A stretch of DNA of 7,384 nucleotides from Methylophaga sp. (lineage in GTDB: Bacteria; Pseudomonadota; Gammaproteobacteria; Nitrosococcales; Methylophagaceae): positions 1 through 7,384 of the forward strand of contig JABURN010000255.1 in the NCBI GenBank assembly GCA_014762585.1, given 5' to 3'. Shown here piece after piece: positions 1 through 6,273 of the stretch; positions within the stretch are counted from its first letter, which is position 1; every line of letters begins with the position of its first letter. The position numbers were made by a program, and so were the translations under genes. The notes beneath the pieces were generated by a model. The model saw nothing but the letters and a program-made list of their open reading frames with translations. It did no database searches and had not been told where the DNA came from.

Positions 1-1
1 C

Positions 2-508
2 ACCGCCAACATCAAGCGTTCCAACACGCTGGTGATCTTCATCAACCAGATCCGGATGAAGATTGGCGTCATGTTCGGTAACCCTGAAACCACCACAGGT
101 GGTAACGCCCTGAAATTCTATTCTTCCGTTCGCCTTGATATCCGCCGAATCGGCGCGATCAAGAAAGGTGACGAAATCCTGGGTAACGAGACCCGCGTTA
201 AAGTCGTCAAAAACAAGGTTTCTCCTCCATTCAAACAGGTCGAGTTCGACATCCTCTATGGTGAAGGCATTTCCCGTGAAGGCGAACTGATAGATATGGG
301 TGTACAGGCCAATATCGTCGAGAAATCCGGCGCCTGGTACAGCTATGACGGTAACCGTATCGGGCAGGGCAAGGACAATGTCCGAAACTTCCTCAAGGAA
401 AACCCAACTACGGCAGCTGAAATCGAAGCCAAGGTACGTGAAATTCTGTTGCCTAAAAAAGTGAAGGCGGCTGAGAACGATGCGGTTGAGGATGATCTGG
501 AAGCGTGA
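2..508 (+). CDS. recA: RecA recombinase, C-terminal part (5' end outside window)
   Basis: The open frame runs in from the window edge, so about 178 N-terminal residues, including Walker A, are missing; 168 residues are visible. RecA forms ATP-dependent filaments on single-stranded DNA, drives strand exchange and triggers LexA self-cleavage in the SOS response. The visible part begins just before the FINQIR stretch (Gln corresponding to E. coli Q194, the ATP sensor). It continues through DNA-binding loop L2 ([15 protein letters not shown]), the core end ([11 protein letters not shown]) and the C-terminal domain ([17 protein letters not shown]). It ends in an acidic tail ([11 protein letters not shown]), as in other RecA proteins, where the tail damps DNA access. 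The stop codon overlaps the recX start. No promoter or LexA box can be seen because the 5' end is absent. Identification rests on near-identity to known RecA motifs. Confidence 0.98.
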   Translation, partial: TANIKRSNTLVIFINQIRMKIGVMFGNPETTTGGNALKFYSSVRLDIRRIGAIKKGDEILGNETRVKVVKNKVSPPFKQVEFDILYGEGISREGELIDMGVQANIVEKSGAWYSYDGNRIGQGKDNVRNFLKENPTTAAEIEAKVREILLPKKVKAAENDAVEDDLEA

Positions 509-954
509 GCAAATCCGCCAGTGAACAGGCAGTGAGCTATCTGGCCCGCCGCGAACATAGTGCACTGGAACTGAACCGCAAGCTGGCAAAGGCCGGCTTT
601 GATGAGCTTGAAATAGAACAAAGCCTGTCTGAACTGCAACAAGCCGGGCTACAGAGTGATGAGCGTTTTGCTGAGAGCTTTGTGAATTCCCGCATCAATC
701 GGGGCTATGGCAGCATCCGGATTCGGATGGAATTACAAGAACGTGGTGTGGCTTCTGACATCATCACAGACAGTCTGCGGCAGGCAGACATTGACTGGTT
801 TGCACTGGCCTCTGAGGTCAGACGCAAACGCTTTGGCGAGCATAACCCGGAAGACTTTAAAAGCCGTGCCAGGCAGCAACGGTTTTTACAGTATCGCGGG
901 TTCACTCATGATGAAATAACGGAAAGTTTTAACGTAACTGACGATGAAAAGTAG
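505..954 (+). CDS. recX: RecX, regulator of RecA
   Basis: This 149-residue protein is of usual RecX length (about 150-165). RecX binds RecA filaments and usually limits their extension and ATPase/coprotease activity in the cytoplasm. Sequence signs are the helical three-helix repeats with [15 protein letters not shown] near residue 14, then the [26 protein letters not shown] region around residues 48-73, which is the RecX signature, and a C-terminal [16 protein letters not shown] repeat. I chose the GTG at 505 because it overlaps the recA stop as GTGA and GAGGA at 488-492 lies upstream, although at a rather long spacing. The overlap implies translational coupling, so RecX should be made in proportion to RecA and share its SOS control. 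The 3' end overlaps alaS by 11 bp. Position and signature together make the assignment secure. Confidence 0.95.
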   Translation: MSKSASEQAVSYLARREHSALELNRKLAKAGFDELEIEQSLSELQQAGLQSDERFAESFVNSRINRGYGSIRIRMELQERGVASDIITDSLRQADIDWFALASEVRRKRFGEHNPEDFKSRARQQRFLQYRGFTHDEITESFNVTDDEK

Positions 955-3547
955 CGCTGATATACGCAAATTGTTCCTCGACTTCTTTGCCGGCAAGGGA
1001 CACGAAGTGGTGCCCAGCAGTCCGCTGGTGCCTGCCAATGACCCTACCCTGCTGTTTACCAACGCTGGCATGGTTCAATTCAAGGACACCTTCCTGGGTC
1101 AGGAAACCCGAGCCTACACACGTGCAGTCACGACCCAGCGCTGTGTGCGGGCCGGTGGTAAACACAATGATCTGGAAAATGTCGGCTACACCGCACGCCA
1201 CCACACCTTTTTTGAAATGCTGGGTAACTTCAGCTTCGGCGACTATTTCAAACGCGAAGCGATTCAATATGCCTGGGAATTTCTGACTGACACGCTGGGA
1301 CTGCCACCAGAGAAACTCTGGGTCACCGTGTTCGAAGAAGATGATGAAGCCGCCGATATCTGGCTCAAGGAAATCGGTATTTCTGCAGAGCGCTTCTCCC
1401 GCATAGGTGCCAAGGATAACTTCTGGTCAATGGGCGATACCGGTCCCTGCGGTCCCTGCTCCGAGATTTTCTATGATCATGGTCCTGACGTGGCCGGCGG
1501 CCCGCCAGGTACACCGGAAGAAGACGGCGACCGCTATATCGAGATCTGGAATCTCGTCTTTATGCAATACAACCGTAGCGCTGACGGTAGCCTGATCCCC
1601 CTGCCGAAACCGTCTGTCGATACCGGCATGGGACTGGAACGACTGGCTGCTGTACTGCAAAACGTGCACAACAACTACGACATCGATCTGTTCCAGCACC
1701 TGATTAGAGCGATTCAGGCCCTGTCAGGCACTGAAGACAGCAGCAACTTCTCGCTGCGCGTCATTGCTGACCATATCCGGTCCTGCTCATTCATGATTGC
1801 TGATGGCGTGCACCCATCAAATGAAGGTCGCGGTTATGTGCTGCGCCGTATCATCCGCCGTGCGATTCGCCACGGTCATAAGCTGGGCCTTAAAGACGCC
1901 TTCTTCCACAAACTGGTGCAGCCGTTAGTTGATGAAATGGGCGAGGCTTTCCCGGAACTGGCTCAAGCACAGTCACTGGTTGAAAAAGCCCTGTTACAGG
2001 AAGAAAACCGTTTCGCCGATACGCTCGATAACGGCCTGCGGATTCTGGATCAGGCGATTGAAGACATGGGTGACAAGGAGATTCCGGGTGAAACGGTGTT
2101 CCTGCTTTATGACACCTATGGCTTCCCCATCGACCTCACTGCTGATATCGCCCGTGAACGTGGTCTGACTATCGACATTGCCGGCTTCGAACGGGCGATG
2201 GAAGAACAACGCTCACGTGCCCGCAATGCGAGCCAGTTTGGCGGTGGCATGGCCGAACAGGTCAATATCGACAGCGAGACTGAGTTCTGTGGTTATGAGC
2301 ATACTCAGGAAGACGGCACCATTACCGATATCATTCTCAATGGTGAACATGTCGACAGTCTGAATGAAGGCCAGGAAGGCATTCTGGTGCTGGATAATAC
2401 GCCTTTCTATGCTGAATCCGGCGGCCAGGTTGGCGATCACGGCGAAATCACCACCGATAACGCTAGCTTCACTGTCAACGATACCCGCAAACAAGGTAAA
2501 GCCTTCACCCATATTGGCCGCTGCGAAAACGGCCGATTCCAGGTTGGGCAGAAAGTGACTGCGCAAATCGATGAAAACAATCGCCTGGCGACCGCACTGA
2601 ATCACTCAGCCACGCATCTTCTGCATGCCGCGCTGCGTAAAGTGCTGGGTGACCATGTAACACAGAAAGGTTCACTGGTTGATCCCCATCGTCTGCGCTT
2701 TGATTTCTCTCACTTTGAGCCATTGACTGATGCGCAGTTGCATGAAATCGAGCGTATGGTCAATCAGCAGATTCGTATGAATCACACGGTCGAAACACGC
2801 TTGATGGCATTGGAAGAAGCCAAAAACAGCGGTGCCATGGCACTCTTTGGTGAAAAGTATGACGAAAAAGTCCGCGTGCTGAGCATGAGTGACTTCTCGG
2901 TCGAGTTGTGCGGGGGGACTCATGTCAGAAATACCGGTGATATCGGCCTGTTCAAAATTACCGCTGAAGCCGGTATCGCTTCCGGTGTTCGCCGTATTGA
3001 AGCGGTTACCGGCGATACCGCGCTGGATTATGTCGACAACACAGTGAATACGCTCAACCAGGTTTCCGATCTGCTTAAAGCCAAACCTGACAACGTACAG
3101 GACAAAGCCTCTGCATTGGTTCAGCGCAACCGTGAGCTGGAAAAAGAGCTGGAAAGCCTGAAAGCCAAACTGGCCAGCAGCGCTGGTGATGATCTGGTTA
3201 ACAATGCACAAGACATTAATGGCATCAAAGTCCTTGCTTCCACACTTGAAGGCGCTGATGGTAAAGCGCTGCGGGAAGCGGTCGACCAGCTCAAAAACAA
3301 GCTGGGCAGTGCGGCGATCGTTCTGACATCAGTCAAGGATGAAAAAATCACAATTATTGCTGGCGTAACAAAGGACATTACCGATAAAATCCGCGCCGGC
3401 GATCTGGTTGGACACGTAGCCAGTCAGGTCGGTGGTAAAGGTGGTGGTCGTCCGGATATGGCACAGGGCGGCGGTAGTGAACCACAGAATCTGGCAGCGG
3501 CTCTGGCCTCTGTCTCTGACTGGGTCGGATCTAAGCTGGAAAACTAA
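944..3547 (+). CDS. alaS: Alanine--tRNA ligase
   Basis: This 867-residue class II synthetase charges tRNA-Ala in the cytoplasm (alanine + ATP + tRNA) and clears mischarged Ser/Gly-tRNA-Ala. The aminoacylation core carries [12 protein letters not shown] (32-43), the motif 2 region [16 protein letters not shown] (86-101), DTGMGLERL (226-234) and motif 3 [13 protein letters not shown] (295-307). The editing domain has the zinc-type set H554 and H558 (HSATH) with C656 and H660 (CGGTH). A coiled stretch near 725-745 links to the C-Ala domain, ending in the glycine-rich [15 protein letters not shown] (830-844). Length is close to E. coli AlaRS (about 875), and no key residue is missing. The N-terminus [15 protein letters not shown] aligns with other AlaRS, supporting the ATG at 944. 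That start lies inside recX with no good Shine-Dalgarno, suggesting coupling to recX translation. Confidence 0.98.
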   Translation: MKSSADIRKLFLDFFAGKGHEVVPSSPLVPANDPTLLFTNAGMVQFKDTFLGQETRAYTRAVTTQRCVRAGGKHNDLENVGYTARHHTFFEMLGNFSFGDYFKREAIQYAWEFLTDTLGLPPEKLWVTVFEEDDEAADIWLKEIGISAERFSRIGAKDNFWSMGDTGPCGPCSEIFYDHGPDVAGGPPGTPEEDGDRYIEIWNLVFMQYNRSADGSLIPLPKPSVDTGMGLERLAAVLQNVHNNYDIDLFQHLIRAIQALSGTEDSSNFSLRVIADHIRSCSFMIADGVHPSNEGRGYVLRRIIRRAIRHGHKLGLKDAFFHKLVQPLVDEMGEAFPELAQAQSLVEKALLQEENRFADTLDNGLRILDQAIEDMGDKEIPGETVFLLYDTYGFPIDLTADIARERGLTIDIAGFERAMEEQRSRARNASQFGGGMAEQVNIDSETEFCGYEHTQEDGTITDIILNGEHVDSLNEGQEGILVLDNTPFYAESGGQVGDHGEITTDNASFTVNDTRKQGKAFTHIGRCENGRFQVGQKVTAQIDENNRLATALNHSATHLLHAALRKVLGDHVTQKGSLVDPHRLRFDFSHFEPLTDAQLHEIERMVNQQIRMNHTVETRLMALEEAKNSGAMALFGEKYDEKVRVLSMSDFSVELCGGTHVRNTGDIGLFKITAEAGIASGVRRIEAVTGDTALDYVDNTVNTLNQVSDLLKAKPDNVQDKASALVQRNRELEKELESLKAKLASSAGDDLVNNAQDINGIKVLASTLEGADGKALREAVDQLKNKLGSAAIVLTSVKDEKITIIAGVTKDITDKIRAGDLVGHVASQVGGKGGGRPDMAQGGGSEPQNLAAALASVSDWVGSKLEN

Positions 3548-3549
3548 GC

Positions 3550-4776
3550 ATGTCACTTATCGTTCAGAAATATGGCGGGACATCCGTAGGCTCAGTTGAG
3601 CGTATTAAAGAGGTCGCCAAAAAAGTCATCAATTATCGTAACCAGGGCCACGATATGATTGTCGTCGTCTCAGCGATGAGTGGTGAAACCAACCGACTGA
3701 TTGACTTAGCCAAACAGTTGAATGAAGAACCGCGCGGCCGTGAACTCGACGTTTTGCTCTCCACCGGTGAACAGGTCACTATCGCCCTGCTCAGCATGAC
3801 ACTCGAACAGATGGGTATGCCTGCTGTGTCCTACACCGGCTCGCAGGTTCGAATTCTCACTGACAATGCGCACAACAAGGCACGCATTACCGAAATTGAC
3901 GATGACAAAATTCGTGACGATCTCAAACAAGGTAAAGTCGTTGTGGTTGCCGGCTTCCAGGGTTGCGATGAGAATGGCAACATCACCACATTAGGCCGTG
4001 GCGGCAGTGACACCACGGCGGTCGCTCTGGCCGCGGCATTGAAAGCCGATGAATGCCAGATTTATACCGATGTAGACGGCGTATATACCACAGACCCACG
4101 GGTCGTTCCCGAGGCTCGTCGTCTTGATCACATCACCTTCGAAGAAATGCTGGAAATGGCCAGCTTAGGTGCCAAGGTATTGCAGATTCGCTCAGTCGAA
4201 TTTGCCAGTAAATATAATGTTCCGCTTCGTGTGCTCTCTTCTTTCACAGAAGGTGGCGGCACACTGATCGCTGCAGAGGACCCTTCAATGGAACAAGCTC
4301 TTATTTCAGGTATCGCATTCAACCGTGATGAGGCAAAAATCACCGTTCTCGGTGTACCTGACCACCCCGGCATTGCGTCTCAGATTCTGGGCCCGGTAGC
4401 GGCGCAGAATATTGAAGTCGATATGATCATCCAGAACACCGGTCATGACTCAACCACCGACTTCACCTTCACCGTGCATCGTAATGATTACAAATCAGCA
4501 CTGAAGATTCTTGAACAAACTGCTGAAAAACTCGGTGCACGTGAAGTGAATGGTGATGATCACATCGCCAAGATTTCGGTTGTGGGTGTTGGCATGCGTT
4601 CCCATGCCGGTATTGCCAGCAGCATGTTTAAAGCATTGGCTGATGAGAATATCAATATCGAAATGATTTCCACCTCAGAAATCAAAATTTCCGTGGTCGT
4701 CAATGAAAAATATCTTGAATTAGGTGTTCGCACGCTGCACAAAGCATTCAATCTGGAGCAGGACCCAGCTGCCTGA
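3550..4776 (+). CDS. lysC: Aspartate kinase (lysine/threonine-sensitive type)
   Basis: This 408-residue protein phosphorylates aspartate, the first step toward lysine, diaminopimelate, threonine and methionine. The N-terminal amino-acid kinase domain (about 1-240) opens with VQKYGGTSVGS (5-15) and contains SAMSGETNRL (41-50), LSTGEQVT (70-77), TLGRGGSDTTAVALA (147-161) and YTDVDGVYTTDPR (172-184), all nucleotide- or substrate-binding motifs of the family. Two ACT domains follow (about 264-335 and 341-405; VLGVPDHPGIAS and VVGVGMRSHAGIAS), the usual site of feedback inhibition by lysine and/or threonine. Size matches the monofunctional ~405-residue class, with no homoserine dehydrogenase fused. 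The ATG lies 2 bp after the alaS stop, so it is probably co-transcribed and coupled. The gene ends in tandem in-frame stops TGA TAA. A likely internal start is annotated separately. Confidence 0.97.
   Translation: MSLIVQKYGGTSVGSVERIKEVAKKVINYRNQGHDMIVVVSAMSGETNRLIDLAKQLNEEPRGRELDVLLSTGEQVTIALLSMTLEQMGMPAVSYTGSQVRILTDNAHNKARITEIDDDKIRDDLKQGKVVVVAGFQGCDENGNITTLGRGGSDTTAVALAAALKADECQIYTDVDGVYTTDPRVVPEARRLDHITFEEMLEMASLGAKVLQIRSVEFASKYNVPLRVLSSFTEGGGTLIAAEDPSMEQALISGIAFNRDEAKITVLGVPDHPGIASQILGPVAAQNIEVDMIIQNTGHDSTTDFTFTVHRNDYKSALKILEQTAEKLGAREVNGDDHIAKISVVGVGMRSHAGIASSMFKALADENINIEMISTSEIKISVVVNEKYLELGVRTLHKAFNLEQDPAA
4275..4290 (+). promoter_or_regulatory. Internal ribosome binding site and ATG for aspartate kinase beta subunit
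   Basis: AGAGGA at 4275-4280 stands seven bases before an in-frame ATG at 4288, codon 247 of lysC. Starting there would give a 162-residue protein made only of the two ACT domains. Bacillus subtilis and Corynebacterium glutamicum aspartate kinases are alpha2beta2 enzymes whose beta chain is made this way. Here it is inference from spacing and position; the same bases also encode AAEDP of the full-length protein. Confidence 0.5.
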
Positions 4777-4791
4777 TAATTGTCACAAAAC

Positions 4792-4800
4792 TGTTACAAT
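4792..4800 (+). promoter_or_regulatory. Candidate extended -10 promoter for csrA
   Basis: TGTTACAAT is a TGn extended -10 with TACAAT matching five of six bases of TATAAT. No good -35 stands 16-18 bases upstream, which extended -10 promoters tolerate. Transcription would begin near 4807 and give a leader of about 210 nt. A second extended -10-like string, TGATAAAAT, lies at 4825-4833. There is no terminator between lysC and this site, so read-through from lysC is also possible. Confidence 0.4.
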
Positions 4801-5016
4801 TATCTCGCGAACAACTTAACTTCCTGATAAAATAATTTCGGATAGTGAAGTAGTTACGACTGTTTCACAGTCCACATAGAAAGGGACACTTAAGATCCCT
4901 ACTGACACATGGAAATATTTATTAAACAGGACAAGGCACGAGGCCTTACTGCATGGAAGAATTCTCATTTTCTCCTGGTAACCTCGGCCTGCTTTTGAGA
5001 GTAAAGGGGAAAAATC
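4801..5016 (+). promoter_or_regulatory. Structured csrA 5' leader with repeated GGA motifs (probable CsrA autoregulation)
   Basis: The leader contains three short hairpins: GACTG/CAGTC (4858-4872), AGGGA/TCCCT (4882-4900) and AAGGC/GCCTT (4933-4947, extendable by CAG/CTG at 4928-4930 and 4949-4951). GGA, the core of the CsrA site, occurs six times: 4840, 4884, 4911 (in ACACATGGA), 4929 (in AACAGGA), 4955 (in GCATGGA) and 5008. The last lies inside the Shine-Dalgarno AAGGGGA (5004-5010), six bases before the ATG. E. coli CsrA represses its own translation through several such sites including one over the Shine-Dalgarno; the same scheme here is inferred from the motif layout. Confidence 0.55.
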
Positions 5017-5202
5017 ATGTTAATACTCACACGTCGTGTCGGCGAGTCACTCATCATCGGTGATGATGTCGTAGTAAACGTTCTTGGTGTTAAAGGTAAC
5101 CAAGTCAGAATCGGTGTTGACGCACCTAAAGATGTCTCTGTGCATCGTGAAGAAATCTATGATCGGATTCAGCAGGAAAAAGATCACCCGAATGCCGGTT
5201 AA
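5017..5202 (+). CDS. csrA: Carbon storage regulator CsrA/RsmA
   Basis: This 61-residue RNA-binding protein is the same length as E. coli CsrA. It acts as a dimer of interlocked beta strands, binding GGA motifs in mRNA leaders to block or alter translation and mRNA stability of genes for carbon storage, motility, biofilm and virulence. It is usually counteracted by CsrB/RsmZ-type small RNAs, none of which is seen here. The N-terminus [10 protein letters not shown] and the segment [13 protein letters not shown] (22-34) are family hallmarks. The RNA-contacting residues L4 and R44 (in [13 protein letters not shown]) are present; only the last eight residues diverge, as is usual. A strong Shine-Dalgarno AAGGGGA lies six bases before the ATG. 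It sits between lysC and the tRNAs, its common place in gammaproteobacteria. No terminator follows, so its transcript may run into tRNA-Ser. Confidence 0.97.
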   Translation: MLILTRRVGESLIIGDDVVVNVLGVKGNQVRIGVDAPKDVSVHREEIYDRIQQEKDHPNAG

Positions 5203-5235
5203 TTTCACGATATCACTAGCCAAATAAAATACATC

Positions 5236-5251
5236 TGTTATACTGTGCCGC
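5236..5251 (+). promoter_or_regulatory. Promoter for tRNA-Ser (extended -10 and GC discriminator)
   Basis: TGTTATACT (5236-5244) is an extended -10 with a five-of-six TATACT hexamer. It is followed by the GC-rich discriminator GTGCCGC, typical of stable-RNA promoters under stringent control. No clear -35 is seen 17 bases upstream. The start would fall around 5251, a few bases before the mature tRNA. Confidence 0.6.
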
Positions 5252-5257
5252 TTTGAT

Positions 5258-5347
5258 GGAGAGCTGGCCGAGTGGCTGAAGGCGCGCCCCTGCTAAGGGC
5301 GTATAGGTTAACCCCTATCGAGGGTTCGAATCCCTCGCTCTCCGCCA
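5258..5347 (+). tRNA. tRNA-Ser, anticodon GCU
   Basis: The 90-nt gene folds as a class II tRNA. The acceptor stem is GGAGAGC (5258-5264) paired with GCTCTCC (5337-5343), with discriminator G and encoded CCA (5345-5347). The anticodon stem is CGCCC/GGGCG around loop CTGCTAA, with GCT at 5292-5294 reading AGC/AGU serine codons. The long variable arm ATAGG-TTAAC-CCCTAT and the G discriminator are serine hallmarks. The T loop TTCGAAT is intact. Confidence 0.97.
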
Positions 5348-5356
5348 GAATTATTA

Positions 5357-5385
5357 TTGCGAACAGTACACATTGTTAGTATAAT
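5357..5385 (+). promoter_or_regulatory. Sigma70 promoter for tRNA-Arg
   Basis: TTGCGA (5357-5362) and a perfect TATAAT (5380-5385) are separated by exactly 17 bases. The start would fall near 5392, four or five bases before the mature tRNA-Arg, so this tRNA has its own strong promoter in the 49-bp gap after tRNA-Ser in addition to any read-through. Confidence 0.8.
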
Positions 5386-5396
5386 AGACGGCTTTA

Positions 5397-5473
5397 GCGC
5401 CCGTAGCTCAGCTGGATAGAGTACCTGGCTACGAACCAGGCGGTCGGAGGTTCGAATCCTCCCGGGCGCGCCA
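5397..5473 (+). tRNA. tRNA-Arg, anticodon ACG
   Basis: The 77-nt gene has acceptor stem GCGCCCG (5397-5403) paired with CGGGCGC (5463-5469), discriminator G and encoded CCA (5471-5473). The anticodon stem CCTGG/CCAGG encloses CTACGAA with ACG at 5431-5433; A34 is normally changed to inosine by TadA so that CGU, CGC and CGA are read. Its 3' half is a possible attachment site for the integrase relic found about 570 bp downstream. Confidence 0.97.
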
Positions 5474-5490
5474 AAAAAGTAAACAAAATT

Positions 5491-5525
5491 AAGCAGTTAT
5501 TCGCCTAGCGATGACTGCTTTTTTT
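5491..5525 (+). terminator. Rho-independent terminator after the tRNA block, probably bidirectional
   Basis: AAGCAGT (5491-5497) pairs with ACTGCTT (5514-5520), with an inner TCGC-CTA-GCGA stem (5501-5511) and a run of seven Ts (5519-5525). On the opposite strand the stem is followed by an A-rich-complement tract (5474-5490), giving a U-rich tail. It can therefore also end the convergent gene at 5570-6046. Confidence 0.85.
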
Positions 5526-5569
5526 GTGTCTTATCCCATAGGTGATGATCTGTCCCAAAGATTCAGCCT

Positions 5570-6046
5570 TTACCTAAACTCATTCACAAAATTACACGAC
5601 TGATCACGGTGCATTTTGTTGTAGCTGGTTCTTTCCTTTTTATATTCTTCTTGCCAAAAATTACAGGTCTCCATTGCCTGTCTGAGTCCTGCCTGCTTCT
5701 CCTGATTTTCAATTTGCTGTTGCTTTAATCTAGCAGCGTTAATTTTGTTTTGTTCCTCTTGTTTTGCTCTCATTCTTGCTTGGTCAGCTTTTAACTTTTT
5801 GTTTAATTCATGTAGCTGATATTTAAGTATTGCGTTGTCCATAACCCGTACAGATAGAGTAGATGCAGTTGTACCCAAAAAAACCCCCATAGCTATGATA
5901 AGAATCCACTTGGAACTAGAAGTGGTAGATTTAGCATCACTCGTAAATCGAGATCGGTTAGCTCGGTTTTCATCGTCCAGGTTGATATACATATCTAAGT
6001 CCTTTTTATTTAGTTCATCGCTCATCGGGGACTCTTCGCTCTTCAC
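5570..6046 (-). CDS. Hypothetical single-pass membrane protein with coiled coil
   Basis: I do not recognise a family. The 158-residue protein has a polar, charged N-terminus (1-45), one hydrophobic segment KWILIIAMGVFLG onward (46-68) and a long lysine/glutamine/alanine-rich helix (about 76-124) with coiled-coil character. It ends in a tail containing two cysteines (128 and 151) in a tryptophan/tyrosine-rich stretch. The layout suggests a bitopic inner-membrane protein, N-terminus inside and coiled coil in the periplasm, with a possible disulfide. The start is uncertain: the GTG at 6046 overlaps the stop of the integrase relic as GTGA and follows a run of eight Gs, while the ATG at 6025 (MSDELNKK) is a good alternative giving 151 residues. 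It probably once formed an operon with the integrase on an island. AT-rich composition differs from the core genes. Confidence 0.6.
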   Translation of the reverse strand: MKSEESPMSDELNKKDLDMYINLDDENRANRSRFTSDAKSTTSSSKWILIIAMGVFLGTTASTLSVRVMDNAILKYQLHELNKKLKADQARMRAKQEEQNKINAARLKQQQIENQEKQAGLRQAMETCNFWQEEYKKERTSYNKMHRDQSCNFVNEFR

Positions 6047-6159
6047 TTCCCCCCCCGGTGAGACGGGGTAATTACCTGTGCTTTTCTTCTGTATACACGA
6101 TCTGTAATTGCTGAGGAAGAATGTCCAAGTAGCTGCTGGGCTCTGTCCAGGTCATTATC
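6043..6159 (-). pseudogene. Tyrosine recombinase (phage/island integrase), C-terminal remnant
   Basis: Read on the - strand, 38 codons and a stop encode DNDLDRAQQLLGHSSSAITD followed by RVYRRKAQVI and TPSHRGGK. This is the C-terminal end of a tyrosine recombinase: LLGHSS carries the conserved histidine of the active site, and the tyrosine in RVYRR ten residues later fits the DNA-cleaving nucleophile. The upstream catalytic Arg/His-x-x-Arg part is gone. Homology stops exactly where the IS3-family terminal sequence begins at 6160, so the gene was split by that insertion. Its stop overlaps the GTG of the next gene as GTGA. With tRNA-Arg nearby, it most likely belonged to an element integrated at that tRNA. 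The fragment is too short for activity and for naming a subfamily. Confidence 0.8.
6049..6056. repeat. Homopolymer C8/G8 tract at the integrase/hypothetical gene junction
   Basis: Eight Cs on the + strand, read as eight Gs on the coding (-) strand, end two bases before the GTG start of the hypothetical gene and inside the last codons of the integrase relic. Such tracts are prone to slippage in replication or transcription. Gain of one G would put the integrase frame in line with the downstream gene. Confidence 0.85.
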
Positions 6160-6273
6160 TGAATAGCCACCGATTCATTAGACACCCATCAGCCGTTTAT
6201 GAAATCGAGTTTCAAACTCTACAGGCGACATCTTATTATTGAAACTATGTCGTCGTTTTGAGTTATAGAACAT
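6160..6273 (-). mobile_element. IS3-family insertion sequence, truncated end fragment
   Basis: The + strand begins an IS-like end at 6160 with TGAATAGCCACCGATTC, starting with the TG common to IS3-family terminal repeats. The transposase stop lies 18 bases inside. Only about 114 bp remain: recognisable transposase coding ends around 6273 and no opposite inverted repeat is present up to the window end, so the element is a relic and no target duplication can be scored. The boundary at 6160 is supported by integrase homology ending at 6159; the inner boundary is approximate. Confidence 0.7.
6178..6273 (-). pseudogene. IS3-family transposase (OrfB), last 31 codons
   Basis: The - strand frame reads MFYNSKRRHSFNNKMSPVEF and ends ETRFHKRLMGV with TAA at 6178-6180. 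The FYN-KRRHS----SPVEFE pattern is the usual C-terminus of the DDE transposase of IS3-family elements, just after the catalytic glutamate region. Upstream of the MFYN codons the frame no longer resembles transposase and meets a TGA at 6301-6303, so the protein is cut. It cannot be functional. Confidence 0.75.

Noticed and set aside
2213..2605. 130-codon - strand frame inside alaS
   Set aside because: Antisense shadow of the alaS editing/core region with no family features.
2672..3211. Long open frame on the - strand inside alaS (about 179 codons)
   Set aside because: It lies fully antisense to a well-conserved synthetase, lacks any recognisable domain or ribosome binding site, and is explained by codon bias of alaS.
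5835..6071. + strand frame opposite the hypothetical membrane protein
   Set aside because: Serine/isoleucine-rich low-quality translation with no ribosome binding site; the - strand reading has a clear membrane segment and coiled coil.
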